Shown piece after piece: positions 51,773 through 60,323 of a DNA stretch of 64,000 nt. Location: the NCBI RefSeq assembly GCF_900109465.1, contig NZ_FOAZ01000003.1:434001-498000 (forward strand), given 5' to 3'. Below the pieces are notes generated by a model. That model was not told the origin of the DNA. It saw only the letters and a program-made list of their open reading frames with translations, and ran no database searches. The DNA is from Streptacidiphilus jiangxiensis. GTDB lineage: Bacteria; Actinomycetota; Actinomycetes; Streptomycetales; Streptomycetaceae. A program made the position numbers and the translations under genes. How positions within the stretch are numbered: the first letter of the stretch is position 1; the number at the start of each line of letters is the position of its first letter.

Positions 51773-52291
51773 ATGCTCACCACCCTCCACACGACCTATA
51801 CCGACACCCGGGCCGGCGATCTGGCCTGGTGCCTGGGGAGCGGACTGCTCCCCGCGCTGGCCGTGCTCGACCTCGACCTCGGCCCCAACAGCCTGCAGCT
51901 GCGCCTTCTCGGCGCCTCCCACCAGGTGGTCCTGGACACGGGCGAGCAGGGCCAGGACGCCTGTGTCGAGACCGTCGCCTGCATGCCGGGGCGTCGTACC
52001 CCGCTGCCCGCCCGTGCCGCCGAGCACGTGCGCGGCTGGGAGTACGAATTCGCTGCACGCATCGAAAAACTGACGAAATACGAGTTCGACTGCCGGGCCC
52101 AGGAGTTGCTGGCGCTGGTGGAGAACCATCCGCACGGCCTGGCCGGCGTCTTCCCCGGCGACCCGAATGCCTTCACCGCGCTGCTCGCGGGCGGCGACGA
52201 GCAGGGCATCCTCTGGCGCACCTGGCACGCCTATCCGCAGGAGGGCCGATTGGTCTGCACCCGGTCGACACTGCGACGCCGCGACTGGTAG
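51773..52291 (+). CDS. DUF2617 family protein
   Basis: A 172-aa protein whose opening MLTTLHTTYTDTRAGDLAW and internal LQLRLLGASHQVVLD, WEYEFAARIEKLT, NHPHGLAGVFPGDPNAFTAL and LWRTWHAYPQEGRLV are the actinobacterial DUF2617 pattern. Function is unknown. In many Streptomyces it sits with DUF350/DUF4178/DUF4247 genes and a membrane spermidine-synthase-like gene; here only the latter is present, 126 bases downstream. The 3' part (52040-52090) is noticeably less GC-rich than the rest. Confidence 0.8.
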   Translation: MLTTLHTTYTDTRAGDLAWCLGSGLLPALAVLDLDLGPNSLQLRLLGASHQVVLDTGEQGQDACVETVACMPGRRTPLPARAAEHVRGWEYEFAARIEKLTKYEFDCRAQELLALVENHPHGLAGVFPGDPNAFTALLAGGDEQGILWRTWHAYPQEGRLVCTRSTLRRRDW

Positions 52292-52417
52292 CCCACCCGG
52301 CCGGAACTGTCGGGTGATTGGGTGATTGGCGCAGATGTCCGTCCGGTCAATGCGACGACATGCGGTTCACCCGTCGGGGCGCAGAGCCCTGACGGGTCCG
52401 TCGCCTAGCGTTTCTTC

Positions 52418-53905
52418 GTGATCAACCCCACTCCCCGGGCCGCCCGGTTGCTGGTGCTGCTCGCGGCGTTCGTCTGCGCCGCGTGCGGGTTGGTCTACGA
52501 GCTGGAACTGGTCGCCCTCGGCAGCTACCTGCTGGGCGACTCGGTCACCGAGGCCTCCGTCGTCCTCTCGGTGATGGTCTGCGCCATGGGCGTCGGCTCG
52601 CTGCTGGCCAAACGGTTCACACTGCGGCCGGCCGCGTCCTTCGCGCTCGTCGAGAGCCTGCTGGCGCTCGTCGGCGGCCTCTCGGTCATCGCGCTCTACG
52701 GCTGCTTCGTCTGGCTCGGCCACTACCAGGCGGCGCTCGTCGGCTTCGCCTCCCTCATCGGCCTGCTGATCGGCGCGGAAATCCCGTTGCTGATGACGCT
52801 GATGCAACGGATCCGCCGACAGGAGGCCGGCCGCGCCGTCGCCGACCTCTTCGCCGCCGACTACGTCGGCGCACTGGTCGGCGGCCTCGCCTTCCCCTTC
52901 CTGTTGCTGCCCACCCTCGGCCAGCTCACCGGCGCGCTGCTGACCGGCGTGGTCAACACCGTCGCCGGCGGGCTGATCGCCTTCTGGCTGTTCCGCGCCG
53001 AGCCGGCGCCGCGGGTGCGGCTGCTGCTCGGGCTGTGCAGCGGGGCCGTCGTGGTGGTGCTCGCCCTCGCCTGGGCCGGCAGCGGCGCGTTCGAGCGCGC
53101 GGCGCAACGTCGCCTCTACGGCGGCCCGGTGCGGGTCAGCCTGCAGAGCAGGTTCCAGCAGATCGTGCTCACCGGCGGGACCGGGCCGGACGCGGACACG
53201 GCGCAGACCGCCCGGCTCTATTTGGCCGGCCACCTCGCCGTCTGCGGCCGGGACCAGGCGGCCTATCACGCCGCCCTCACCGGCCCCGCCCTGCGCGGCG
53301 GCCCGCGCGCCCGCGTTCTGGTCCTCGGCGGCGGCGACGGCCTGGCTGCCCGTCATGTCCTGGGCGCCCCCGGCGTCCGTCGGGTCACCGTCGTCGAACA
53401 GGACCCCCTGCTGCTGCGGCTCGCCGAGGCGGATCCGGTGCTGCGCAGTCTGAACGCGGGCGCGCTGGCCGACCCCCGGGTGCGGACCGTCACCGCGGAC
53501 GCCTTCGGCTGGCTCCGCACGGCGCCCCGGCAGGAGCGCCCTTACGACGTCATCGTCGCGGACCTGCCCTCGGCCGGGCAGGACACCGCGGACAAGCTCT
53601 ACACCCGCGAGTTCTACGGGCTCGTCCGCCGCATGCTGGCGCCCGGAGGGCGCCTCGTCGTCCACGCCGGCACCCGGCTCTGGTCCGTTGCGGACACCCT
53701 CCGCGCGGTCGGCCTCCGCCCCGCGGGCTACGCGGCCACGGGCACCAACCCCACCTGCGCCGACCCCCCGTTTACTCCGGCCACCTGGCACTTCGTCCTC
53801 GCCTCCGAGGCCCCGCTCCCGCGTGACGTGTTGCGCGGAGTGGATCCGCTGACGGAACCCTCGGGACTGCCGCCCCGGGTCGCGACGCTGCTGGGGCCAC
53901 CGTGA
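52418..53905 (+). CDS. Membrane-anchored spermidine synthase-like protein
   Basis: A 495-aa fusion of about seven membrane helices (residues 8-215) to a Rossmann aminopropyltransferase-like domain. The soluble part has ARVLVLGGGDGLAARHVLG near residue 300, VTVVEQDPLLLRLAEADP, and DVIVADLPSAGQDTADKLYT near residue 378 in the position of the catalytic aspartate region. The true spermidine synthase acidic polyamine site is only partly recognisable, so the methionine-derived substrate is uncertain. GTG start with TAGCGT (52406-52411) six bases upstream, so probably leaderless. Confidence 0.83.
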   Translation: MINPTPRAARLLVLLAAFVCAACGLVYELELVALGSYLLGDSVTEASVVLSVMVCAMGVGSLLAKRFTLRPAASFALVESLLALVGGLSVIALYGCFVWLGHYQAALVGFASLIGLLIGAEIPLLMTLMQRIRRQEAGRAVADLFAADYVGALVGGLAFPFLLLPTLGQLTGALLTGVVNTVAGGLIAFWLFRAEPAPRVRLLLGLCSGAVVVVLALAWAGSGAFERAAQRRLYGGPVRVSLQSRFQQIVLTGGTGPDADTAQTARLYLAGHLAVCGRDQAAYHAALTGPALRGGPRARVLVLGGGDGLAARHVLGAPGVRRVTVVEQDPLLLRLAEADPVLRSLNAGALADPRVRTVTADAFGWLRTAPRQERPYDVIVADLPSAGQDTADKLYTREFYGLVRRMLAPGGRLVVHAGTRLWSVADTLRAVGLRPAGYAATGTNPTCADPPFTPATWHFVLASEAPLPRDVLRGVDPLTEPSGLPPRVATLLGPP

Positions 53906-54008
53906 ACTCTGAGCCGGAGCGAGGCCGACCCGGCCTGCGCCGACGCGGCGGAGCCGCAAATCGGCAGAGCCCCGCGCCCTTGACGGTGCACGGGTAGGCT
54001 CAGCAGGC

Positions 54009-54887
54009 ATGGAGCATGAGGTGTTGGTGCCGCTGTCGCCGCAGGCGCTCCGGGGGGCCCTGGACCGCCCCGCGCTGCTGGCTGTGTGCCTGCCCGGGTT
54101 CACGTCCGACGAGGACGGGGAGAGCCCGCTCGCGGGGCGGCTGAAGCTGCGTGTCGGCAGCACCTCCATCACCTATCGCGGTGCGCTGACGCGCCTGGAC
54201 GCCGGCGCGGACCCGGACGAGTTCCTGTTCGGGCTCGACGGCCGCCAGGCCGTGGGCCCGGGGAGTGTCGCCGGCACCGTGCGCCTGCGGCTGGACGCCG
54301 ACACCGACGACCCGGGGCTCGAGACCCGGGTGACGTTCCTGACGTCGGTTCAGGGCAGCGGGCGGATCGAGGAGGTCTCCGGCTCCGCGCTGCAGACGGC
54401 CGTGCGGCGCCTGCTGGACCGCTTCTGCCTGGAGCTCGCCGAGCGCGCCGAGGACCCGGCCGTCCCGGGGACCGACGCCGGCGAGTTCTTCCTCGTCGAG
54501 GGGCTGGTCGAGGGCCTGGGCGACCTGAACGACCTCGGCCCCCTGGAGGAGGAACTCCAGGACCTCGCCGCGCTGCCCGAGTTCTCCGAGCTGGACGGGC
54601 TGGCCTCGCCCACGGGGCCGACGGCGGATCCCGCCCGGCGGCACATCGTCGGCCGGTCCGCGGAGGAGGTCGACCACGCGCCGCCGCGCGGCCGGTACGC
54701 CCCCGCACTGCCCGCGCGCAGCGCGCGTTCGCGCGCGTCCGCCCGTTGGTTGAACCCGGAGCCGCGGATGGGCGAGCCGCCGGTCGTTCCCTCGGACCGC
54801 ATCCCCACGCCGTGGATCGTGGGAGGAGGCGTCGCCCTTCTCGGCGGCGCGGTGATCCTCGTCCGCGCCCTGCGCCGCTCCCGCTGA
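54009..54887 (+). CDS. SRPBCC (CoxG-like) protein with C-terminal membrane helix
   Basis: A 292-aa protein. Residues 1-145 resemble the SRPBCC/CoxG fold (MEHEVLVPLSPQALRGALDR, GRLKLRVGSTSITYRG, VRLRLDADTDDPGLETRVTF, GSGRIEEVSGSALQTAVRRL). The middle is acidic and low-complexity, and a single helix TPWIVGGGVALLGGAVILV followed by RALRRSR ends it, so it is a tail-anchored protein facing the cytoplasm. Its ligand is unknown. TAGGCT at 53995-54000 places a start at the ATG, suggesting leaderless expression. Three 17-bp repeats overlap its stop codon. The aldose epimerase follows. Confidence 0.72.
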   Translation: MEHEVLVPLSPQALRGALDRPALLAVCLPGFTSDEDGESPLAGRLKLRVGSTSITYRGALTRLDAGADPDEFLFGLDGRQAVGPGSVAGTVRLRLDADTDDPGLETRVTFLTSVQGSGRIEEVSGSALQTAVRRLLDRFCLELAERAEDPAVPGTDAGEFFLVEGLVEGLGDLNDLGPLEEELQDLAALPEFSELDGLASPTGPTADPARRHIVGRSAEEVDHAPPRGRYAPALPARSARSRASARWLNPEPRMGEPPVVPSDRIPTPWIVGGGVALLGGAVILVRALRRSR

Positions 54888-54925
54888 CACACCGCTCCCG
54901 TTGACACACCGCTTCCGCTGACACG
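54875..54925 (+). repeat. Three tandem 17-bp repeats across a stop codon
   Basis: Units CCGCTCCCGCTGACACA, CCGCTCCCGTTGACACA and CCGCTTCCGCTGACACG lie at 54875-54891, 54892-54908 and 54909-54925. The first encodes the end of the SRPBCC protein including its TGA; the others fill the gap before the epimerase. Confidence 0.9.
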
Positions 54926-54955
54926 ACGGACATCCACCGAAGGGACCGACCGACC

Positions 54956-55816
54956 GTGCTCCACCCCGCCCCCGTCCTGCTCACCGCGGGCGACGTGGCC
55001 GTGAGCGTCCTGCCCGACGCGGGCTGCCGTCTCGGCAGCCTGCGCATCGGCGCGCACGAGCTGCTGCGCACGGCGCAGGAGATCGACGACCCGGCCGCAG
55101 ACGTCTTCGGGTACGGCTCGTTCCCGATGGTGCCGTGGGCGGGGCGGGTGGATCGCGGGCTGTTCAACAACGGACCGGTGCGGCACCGGCTGCCCGTGGA
55201 CCTGACCCCGCACGCCGCGCACGGCACCGCCGTGCGCAGTCGCTGGCGTACCGCCGCGGCGCCGGCCGTCACCGACGAGGGGACGACGGCCGCTTTCGTC
55301 CTGGAGCTGGCCGATCCGTGGCCCTATCCGGGCCGGGTGACCCAGCTGTTCGAGCTGACGCCGGAGCGGCTGCGGACCACACTCTCGGTCGAGGCCCTGC
55401 GCGACTCGTTCCCGGCGCAGGCCGGCTGGCACCCGTGGTTCCGCAAGTGGCTGCGCGACGGCGGGCCGCAGGCGTCGCTCGACTTCGCGCCCGCCTGGCA
55501 GGAGGAGCGCGGCGCCGACCACCTGCCCACAGGCCGACGCATCGACCCGCAGCCGGGGCCCTGGGACGACTGCTTCGCCTTCCCGGACGGCGTCGACGTC
55601 ACCGTGCGCTGGGGGGAGGAGCTGGCGCTGCGCGTCACCAGCGACTGCGCCTGGGCCGTGGTCTTCGACGAACAGGCCGACGCGCTCTGCGTCGAGCCGC
55701 AGTCGGGTCCGCCCAACGGGCTCAACAGCGCTCCGCACCTGGTCACCCCGATCGAGCCGCTCGAGGTCAGCACCACCTGGACCTGGCGTCGCGGCAGCGC
55801 CCGGCACAGCGGTTAA
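54956..55816 (+). CDS. Aldose 1-epimerase family protein
   Basis: A 286-aa mutarotase-fold protein interconverting sugar anomers or hexose-6-phosphates. The catalytic histidine region is TPHAAHGTAVRS near residue 80, a second is AGWHPWFRKWL near residue 160, and the catalytic glutamate is in LCVEPQSGPPNGLN near residue 248. GTG start at 54956; AAGGG lies about 12 bases upstream. The stop overlaps the pyrE promoter region (TAAGCT), and pyrE starts 11 bases later on the same strand. Sugar specificity is not evident. Confidence 0.85.
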   Translation: MLHPAPVLLTAGDVAVSVLPDAGCRLGSLRIGAHELLRTAQEIDDPAADVFGYGSFPMVPWAGRVDRGLFNNGPVRHRLPVDLTPHAAHGTAVRSRWRTAAAPAVTDEGTTAAFVLELADPWPYPGRVTQLFELTPERLRTTLSVEALRDSFPAQAGWHPWFRKWLRDGGPQASLDFAPAWQEERGADHLPTGRRIDPQPGPWDDCFAFPDGVDVTVRWGEELALRVTSDCAWAVVFDEQADALCVEPQSGPPNGLNSAPHLVTPIEPLEVSTTWTWRRGSARHSG

Positions 55817-55827
55817 GCTGGAGCCTC

Positions 55828-56364
55828 ATGAGCACCTCACGTGACGCGCTTCTTGAAGAGATCAAGACCAAGGCCGTCGTCCACGGCAAAGTCATCCTCT
55901 CCTCCGGCCTGGAGTCGGACTACTACGTCGACCTGCGTCGTGTGACGCTCGACGGGGTGGCCGCGCCGCTCGTCGGGCAGGTCATGCTCGACCTCACCAA
56001 GGACCTCGACTTCGATGCCGTCGGCGGGCTGACCCTGGGCGCAGACCCGGTCGCCACCGCCATGCTGCACGCCTCCGCCGCGCGCGGGCAGCGCCTGGAC
56101 GCCTTCGTGGTGCGCAAGGCGCAGAAGGCGCACGGCATGCAGCGTCGGATCGAGGGCACCGACGTGAAGGGCCGCCGCGTGCTGGTCGTCGAGGACACCT
56201 CCACCACCGGTGGTTCGCCGCTGACCGCGGTCGAGGCCGTCCGTGAGGCCGGCGGCGAGGTCGTGGCCGTGGCCACGATCGTCGAGCGCAGCGCCGCCCA
56301 GGCGATCGCCGACGCCGGCCTGCCCTACCTCTTCGCCTACGAGCTCACCGACCTGGGCCTCTAA
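55828..56364 (+). CDS. pyrE: Orotate phosphoribosyltransferase
   Basis: A 178-aa PyrE, transferring ribose phosphate from PRPP to orotate to give OMP in pyrimidine synthesis. The orotate loop region is KVILSSGLESDYYVDLRRVT (residues 20-39), the lysine-rich loop is VVRKAQKAHGMQRRIEG near residue 92, and the PRPP motif is VLVVEDTSTTGGSPLTA near residue 118. Length and order match the family. GGAG is four bases before the ATG. No pyrimidine attenuator was recognised upstream. Confidence 0.95.
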   Translation: MSTSRDALLEEIKTKAVVHGKVILSSGLESDYYVDLRRVTLDGVAAPLVGQVMLDLTKDLDFDAVGGLTLGADPVATAMLHASAARGQRLDAFVVRKAQKAHGMQRRIEGTDVKGRRVLVVEDTSTTGGSPLTAVEAVREAGGEVVAVATIVERSAAQAIADAGLPYLFAYELTDLGL

Positions 56365-56366
56365 GG

Positions 56367-56426
56367 CCTGGGCCGGTCAGATCTGGGCCGGTCAGACCTG
56401 GGCCGGTCGGACCTGGGCCGGTCAGG
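56367..56426 (+). repeat. Four tandem 15-bp repeats after pyrE
   Basis: Four units of the form CCTGGGCCGGTCAGA fill 56367-56426 with one to three changes each, between the convergent pyrE and DedA genes. The copy number is likely unstable. Confidence 0.9.
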
Positions 56427-56438
56427 TGTCCGCTCGCC

Positions 56439-56464
56439 GGACGTCACCGCTTGCGGTGACGTCC
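56439..56464. terminator. Terminator overlapping the DedA stop
   Basis: GGACGTCACCGC (56439-56450) and GCGGTGACGTCC (56453-56464) are perfect 12-bp complements with a TT centre. The DedA stop codon (56444-56446) is inside the left arm, so the hairpin encodes its last residues and can terminate pyrE too. Confidence 0.75.
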
Positions 56465-57190
56465 GCCGCGGCCCGCCGCCACCGGGAACGGCTCCTGCGC
56501 GGGCCCGTCCGCGAGCGCGGCCTCGCCCGCGCCGTGGTCGGTGCCCTCGCGGCGACCCCGCACCATCTCGATGACGATCGGGATCACCGAGAGCAGCACG
56601 ATCAGCAGCACCGCCGGGATCAGGTACTTGTCGATCACCGGGGCCATCGAATCGCCGAACTTCCAGCCGATCAGCAGCATGACCTCGGTCCACACCAGGC
56701 CGCCGACGGCGTTCCACACGAAGAACGTGCGGGCCGGCATCTCCAGCGTTCCGGCGACGGGGTTCAGGAAGGTCCGCACGACCGGCACGAAGCGGGCCAT
56801 GACCACGGCCTTGGCCGGGCCGAAGCGGTTGAAGTACTGCTCCGCCTTGACCACGTGGTCCCGCTTGAACAGCTTCGAGTTGGGGCGGTCGAACAGCCGC
56901 GAGCCGACCTTCGCGCCCAACAGGTGACCCAGCTGCGCGCCGGCGATCGCGCAGATCGGAGCGCCGACCAGCAGCGTGCCGATCGACATCTGCGTGCCGA
57001 GCAACGCCTTGCCGGCGCCGGACGCGGCGACGCCGCCGAGGATCAGCAGCGAGTCGCCGGGCAGGAAGAAGCCGATGAGCAGGCCCGTCTCGGCGAAGAC
57101 GATCGCGAGCAGCCCGTAGACGCCGACCTGCGCGATCAGCGCCTTGGCGTCCAGCAGAGTGCTCAGGGAGAGCGCGAGGTTCTGGGTCAC
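56444..57190 (-). CDS. DedA family membrane protein
   Basis: A 248-aa polytopic membrane protein. The DedA signatures are VFAETGLLIGFFLPGDSLLILGG (residues 29-51, with the conserved acidic E and D) and FNRFGPAKAVVMARFVPVVRTFLNPVAG near residue 117 with two conserved arginines. About five hydrophobic segments. DedA proteins act in lipid-carrier recycling and envelope homeostasis; some are undecaprenyl-phosphate or phospholipid translocases. The tail is basic (RGGRHRKR). Start GTG 57190. It is divergent from fba. Confidence 0.9.
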   Translation of the reverse strand: MTQNLALSLSTLLDAKALIAQVGVYGLLAIVFAETGLLIGFFLPGDSLLILGGVAASGAGKALLGTQMSIGTLLVGAPICAIAGAQLGHLLGAKVGSRLFDRPNSKLFKRDHVVKAEQYFNRFGPAKAVVMARFVPVVRTFLNPVAGTLEMPARTFFVWNAVGGLVWTEVMLLIGWKFGDSMAPVIDKYLIPAVLLIVLLSVIPIVIEMVRGRREGTDHGAGEAALADGPAQEPFPVAAGRGGRHRKR

Positions 57191-57401
57191 CCGCGCAGAG
57201 TAGCGGGCGCGGGTGTCCGCACGCTGTGGCGCCCGCTGTCCGCCGGGGGCGGGCGAGGACCTAGGTCACCCGCTGACCTGCCCTGTGGCGGGATGAAGGG
57301 CTTGCGCCGCAATGCGAGAATGGCGCTCGGTGCCCGGTCGACGACGTCCGGCGTCAGCACCTTCCCCATTGCGTAGACGCCCACGACAGGAGCGGATTCG
57401 A

Positions 57402-58424
57402 ATGCCTATCGCAACGCCCGAGGTCTACAACGAGATGCTGGACCGGGCCAAGGCAGGCAAGTTCGCCTACCCCGCCATCAACGTCACCTCTTCGCAGACC
57501 CTGCACGCGGCTCTGCGCGGCTTCGCCGAGGCCGAGAGCGACGGCATCATCCAGATCTCGACCGGTGGCGCCGAGTTCCTGGGAGGCCAGCACAACAAGG
57601 ACATGGTGACCGGTGCGGTCGCCCTGGCCGAGTTCGCGCACATCGTGGCCGCCAAGTACGACATCACCGTCGCGCTGCACACCGACCACTGCCCGAAGGA
57701 CAAGCTGGACGGCTACGTCCGCCCGCTGCTGGCGATCTCCGCGGAGCGCGTGGCCCGCGGCGAGAACCCGCTCTTCCAGTCGCACATGTGGGACGGCTCC
57801 GCCGAGACCCTGGCCGACAACCTCGCCATCGGCGAGGAGCTGCTGGCCCAGGCCCGCGCCGCGAAGATCATCCTCGAGGTCGAGATCACCCCGACCGGTG
57901 GCGAGGAGGACGGCGTCTCCCACGAGATCAACGACTCGCTCTACACGACCGTCAACGACGCCGTCCGCACCGCCGAGGCCCTGGGCCTGGGCGAGAAGGG
58001 CCGCTACCTGCTGGCCGCCTCCTTCGGCAACGTCCACGGCGTCTACAAGCCGGGCAACGTCGTGCTCAAGCCGGAGCTGCTGCGCGAGCTGCAGGACGCG
58101 ATCGGCAAGCAGTACGGCAAGACCGACCCGTTCGACTTCGTCTTCCACGGCGGCTCCGGCTCGACCGCCGAGGAGATCGAGACCGCGCTGGAGAACGGCG
58201 TCGTCAAGATGAACCTCGACACCGACACCCAGTACGCCTTCACCCGCCCGGTCGTGGACCACATGTTCCGCAACTACGACGGTGTGCTGAAGGTCGACGG
58301 CGAGGTCGGCAAGAAGAACACCTACGACCCGCGCACCTGGGGCAAGCTGGCCGAGGCCGGCATGGCCGCGCGCGTCCTCGAGGCCGCGAAGCAGCTCCGT
58401 TCGGCGGGCAACAAGCTGAAGTAG
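57402..58424 (+). CDS. fba: Class II fructose-bisphosphate aldolase
   Basis: A 340-aa zinc-dependent class IIA aldolase, cleaving fructose-1,6-bisphosphate in glycolysis. Zinc and substrate motifs are ALHTDHCPKDKLDGY near residue 88 (HTDHC), EVEITPTGGEEDGV near residue 163, FGNVHGVYKPGNV near residue 209, FDFVFHGGSGSTAEEI near residue 244, and NLDTDTQYAFTRP near residue 271. Full length. AGGAG is about ten bases before the ATG. The 211-base upstream gap also serves divergent DedA. A 21-bp stem terminator follows. Confidence 0.97.
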   Translation: MPIATPEVYNEMLDRAKAGKFAYPAINVTSSQTLHAALRGFAEAESDGIIQISTGGAEFLGGQHNKDMVTGAVALAEFAHIVAAKYDITVALHTDHCPKDKLDGYVRPLLAISAERVARGENPLFQSHMWDGSAETLADNLAIGEELLAQARAAKIILEVEITPTGGEEDGVSHEINDSLYTTVNDAVRTAEALGLGEKGRYLLAASFGNVHGVYKPGNVVLKPELLRELQDAIGKQYGKTDPFDFVFHGGSGSTAEEIETALENGVVKMNLDTDTQYAFTRPVVDHMFRNYDGVLKVDGEVGKKNTYDPRTWGKLAEAGMAARVLEAAKQLRSAGNKLK

Positions 58425-58428
58425 TCAC

Positions 58429-58473
58429 ATGAGGAGGGCCCGGCACCGCTGCGCGGTGCCGGGCCCTCCTCAT
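58429..58473. terminator. Bidirectional terminator, 21-bp perfect stem
   Basis: Arms 58429-58449 and 58453-58473 are exact complements with a 3-base loop, starting 5 bases after the fba stop and ending 11 bases before the convergent DUF3151 gene. Confidence 0.92.
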
Positions 58474-58484
58474 GTCTGCGGCGG

Positions 58485-58904
58485 CTACTGCTTGAGCTCG
58501 GTGTAGGCCTCGGGGCTGCTGTCCTTCAGGAAGGTCCAGCAGCGGTTCGCCTCGTCGGTCTCGCCGATGGAGTCGGCGGCGCGGGCGAGCGCGGCCAGGC
58601 AGCGCAGGAAGCCGCGGTTGGCGCGGTGCTCCCACGGGACCGGCCCGTGGCCCTTCCAGCCGGCGCGACGCAGCTGGTCCAGGCCGCGGTGGTAGCCCGT
58701 GCGCGCGTAGGCGTAGGACTCCACGACGCGCCCCGCGGCGAACGACTCGTCCGCGAGCTGCGCCCAGGCGAGCGAGAAGGTGGGGTGCGCCGCCGCGATC
58801 TGCGCGGGCGACGCGGACTGCTCGGCCATCTGCTGGTACGGCTGCTCGTCCTCGGGCAGGAGGGTCGGCTCCGGGCCGCCGAGCAGGTTCTCGTGAATGG
58901 ACAT
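58485..58904 (-). CDS. DUF3151 family protein
   Basis: A 139-aa mostly helical protein: MSIHENLLGGPEPTLLPEDE, AAAHPTFSLAWAQLADESFA, YAYARTGYHRGLDQLRRAGW, PWEHRANRGFLRCLAALARA and the C-terminal FLKDSSPEAYTEL form TPR-like helix pairs. It is an actinobacteria-specific family usually next to fba, as here. Function unknown. It converges on fba, sharing its terminator. Confidence 0.85.
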   Translation of the reverse strand: MSIHENLLGGPEPTLLPEDEQPYQQMAEQSASPAQIAAAHPTFSLAWAQLADESFAAGRVVESYAYARTGYHRGLDQLRRAGWKGHGPVPWEHRANRGFLRCLAALARAADSIGETDEANRCWTFLKDSSPEAYTELKQ

Positions 58905-59057
58905 GCCTGCCAGTCTGCCATTCCGGCGATTCGGCGGAAGAGCAGAGCTGTTCTGTCACGGTTCGACGACATCCGGCGCTGCGCTGGAACTCGGTCGTGC
59001 CCGGGTGGCATCCTCCGGTGCAGCTAGAGCATCAGTGCACGTCACAGGGGGACGATC

Positions 59058-60143
59058 GTGGGCAGAGCAAGTGCTCTCCTGGCCGCATTCTGTCTGTTCG
59101 TCGGAGGTGTCTGGGCCGTCGCGACGACCACGTGGGCGCCTCCCTCGGCCGTCGCCGCGACGCCCTCCGCTCCGGTCACGACGGCGGGACCCTCGCCGAA
59201 GCCCTCGGCCTCGGCCACGCCCGCACTGTGGACCCGGAGCACCCTGCGCACCTACCTCGTCGCGGAGCTGAACCGTACGGATCCCGGCGTGGCCCTGGAC
59301 GACCTGGAGCACATCACCCGGGTCCAACCGCAGGTCAGCCGGTTCTGCCACCCCGTCGCGCACGACCTCGGGCACGCGGCGCTGAAGAAGTACGGCAGCT
59401 TCGGCAAGGCCGCCGCCTTCCGCAACGACGTCTGCGGGTCGGGCTATCTGCACGGCATCGTCGAGGAGACGCTGTCCCAGAGTCCCGATCCGGTGGCCGC
59501 CGTCACCACGCTGTGCGCGCCGCAGATGTCGGCCTCGTGCATCCACGGCATCGGGCACGGCGCGATGTTCGTCTCGCACCTGGACGTGCCCCGGGCGGAG
59601 CGTCTCTGTGACCGCTTCGGGCAGACCTACCAGGTGGTGGCCTGCTCGGAGGGCGTCTTCATGCAGCTGTTCGAGCCGGACGAGGACGACCCCGCGGCAC
59701 TCGCCCAGCTGCCCGCGCAGCGCCTGGCGGCGGAGCCGCTGTACCCGTGCCCGGAGCAGCCCTCGATCTTCCAGTCCGCCTGCTACTTCTACGCCCCGAT
59801 CTACTACCTGCAGACGCACGACTACGTGAACCACCCGGACAGCTTCGTCCAGGCGCTGCGCTGGTGCCTGAACGCGCCGACCGCGGACGGGCAGCAGTCC
59901 TGCACCCGGGGGACCGGCTCCCGGCTGCTCAAGTACAACGTCGACCGCCCGGCGTGGACGGCGGCCCAGTGCGAGGCGGCTCCCTCGGCCTGGCAGCGGC
60001 CGGCCTGCGTGGGCGGAATGGTCAGCTACTGGAACGTCAACTTCCATGACAAGTCGGCCCGGACGAAGCTCTGCCCGCAGCTCTCCGGTGAGGCCGCGGT
60101 CGCCTGCCGATCCGCTTCCGGTGGCAGCACCTCGGCCGACTGA
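59058..60143 (+). CDS. Exported Cys/His-rich protein of unknown function
   Basis: A 361-aa protein with an N-terminal signal or anchor helix (ALLAAFCLFVGGVWAVATTTW) and a Pro/Ser/Thr linker to residue ~58. The mature part holds 14 cysteines, mostly in LC...AC pairs about 8-12 residues apart, each second cysteine followed by an x-x-G-like turn (SCIHGIGHG, ACSEGVF, SCTRGTG, ACVGGMV), suggesting disulfide-clamped helical repeats. Histidine motifs cluster early: FCHPVAHDLGHAAL, GSGYLHGIVEE, CIHGIGHGAM. These could bind metal. I recognise no named family. GTG start with AGGGGGA six bases upstream. The next gene encodes a DoxX-Rieske membrane protein. Confidence 0.75.
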   Translation: MGRASALLAAFCLFVGGVWAVATTTWAPPSAVAATPSAPVTTAGPSPKPSASATPALWTRSTLRTYLVAELNRTDPGVALDDLEHITRVQPQVSRFCHPVAHDLGHAALKKYGSFGKAAAFRNDVCGSGYLHGIVEETLSQSPDPVAAVTTLCAPQMSASCIHGIGHGAMFVSHLDVPRAERLCDRFGQTYQVVACSEGVFMQLFEPDEDDPAALAQLPAQRLAAEPLYPCPEQPSIFQSACYFYAPIYYLQTHDYVNHPDSFVQALRWCLNAPTADGQQSCTRGTGSRLLKYNVDRPAWTAAQCEAAPSAWQRPACVGGMVSYWNVNFHDKSARTKLCPQLSGEAAVACRSASGGSTSAD

Positions 60144-60237
60144 TCCCCGACCGACGCCGGATCCGATCCCCGACCGACGGTCGGCCGCAGGCCCGGCCGC
60201 CTCCGGCGGCGCGACCGACGCCGAGCAGGACCTGCGA

Positions 60238-60317
60238 CGACCGACGACGACCGCGACCGACGACGACCGCGACCGACGACGACCGCGACGGACGACGAGC
60301 GCGATCGACGAAACGAC
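60238..60317 (+). repeat. Five tandem 16-bp repeats before the Rieske gene
   Basis: Three exact units CGACCGACGACGACCG (60238-60253, 60254-60269, 60270-60285) are followed by two degenerate units (60286-60301 and 60302-60317), ending six bases before the ATG at 60324. A longer direct repeat GATCCCCGACCGACG also occurs twice in 60142-60180. Confidence 0.92.
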
Positions 60318-60323
60318 CCACGG

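Noticed and set aside
52367..54172. A 601-codon minus-strand frame opposite the spermidine-synthase-like gene
   Set aside because: Low-complexity Arg/Gly/Gln sequence without motifs; the plus strand encodes a clear membrane plus Rossmann protein.
60238..60317. CRISPR array
   Set aside because: Contiguous 16-bp repeats without spacers and no cas genes; it is a simple tandem repeat.
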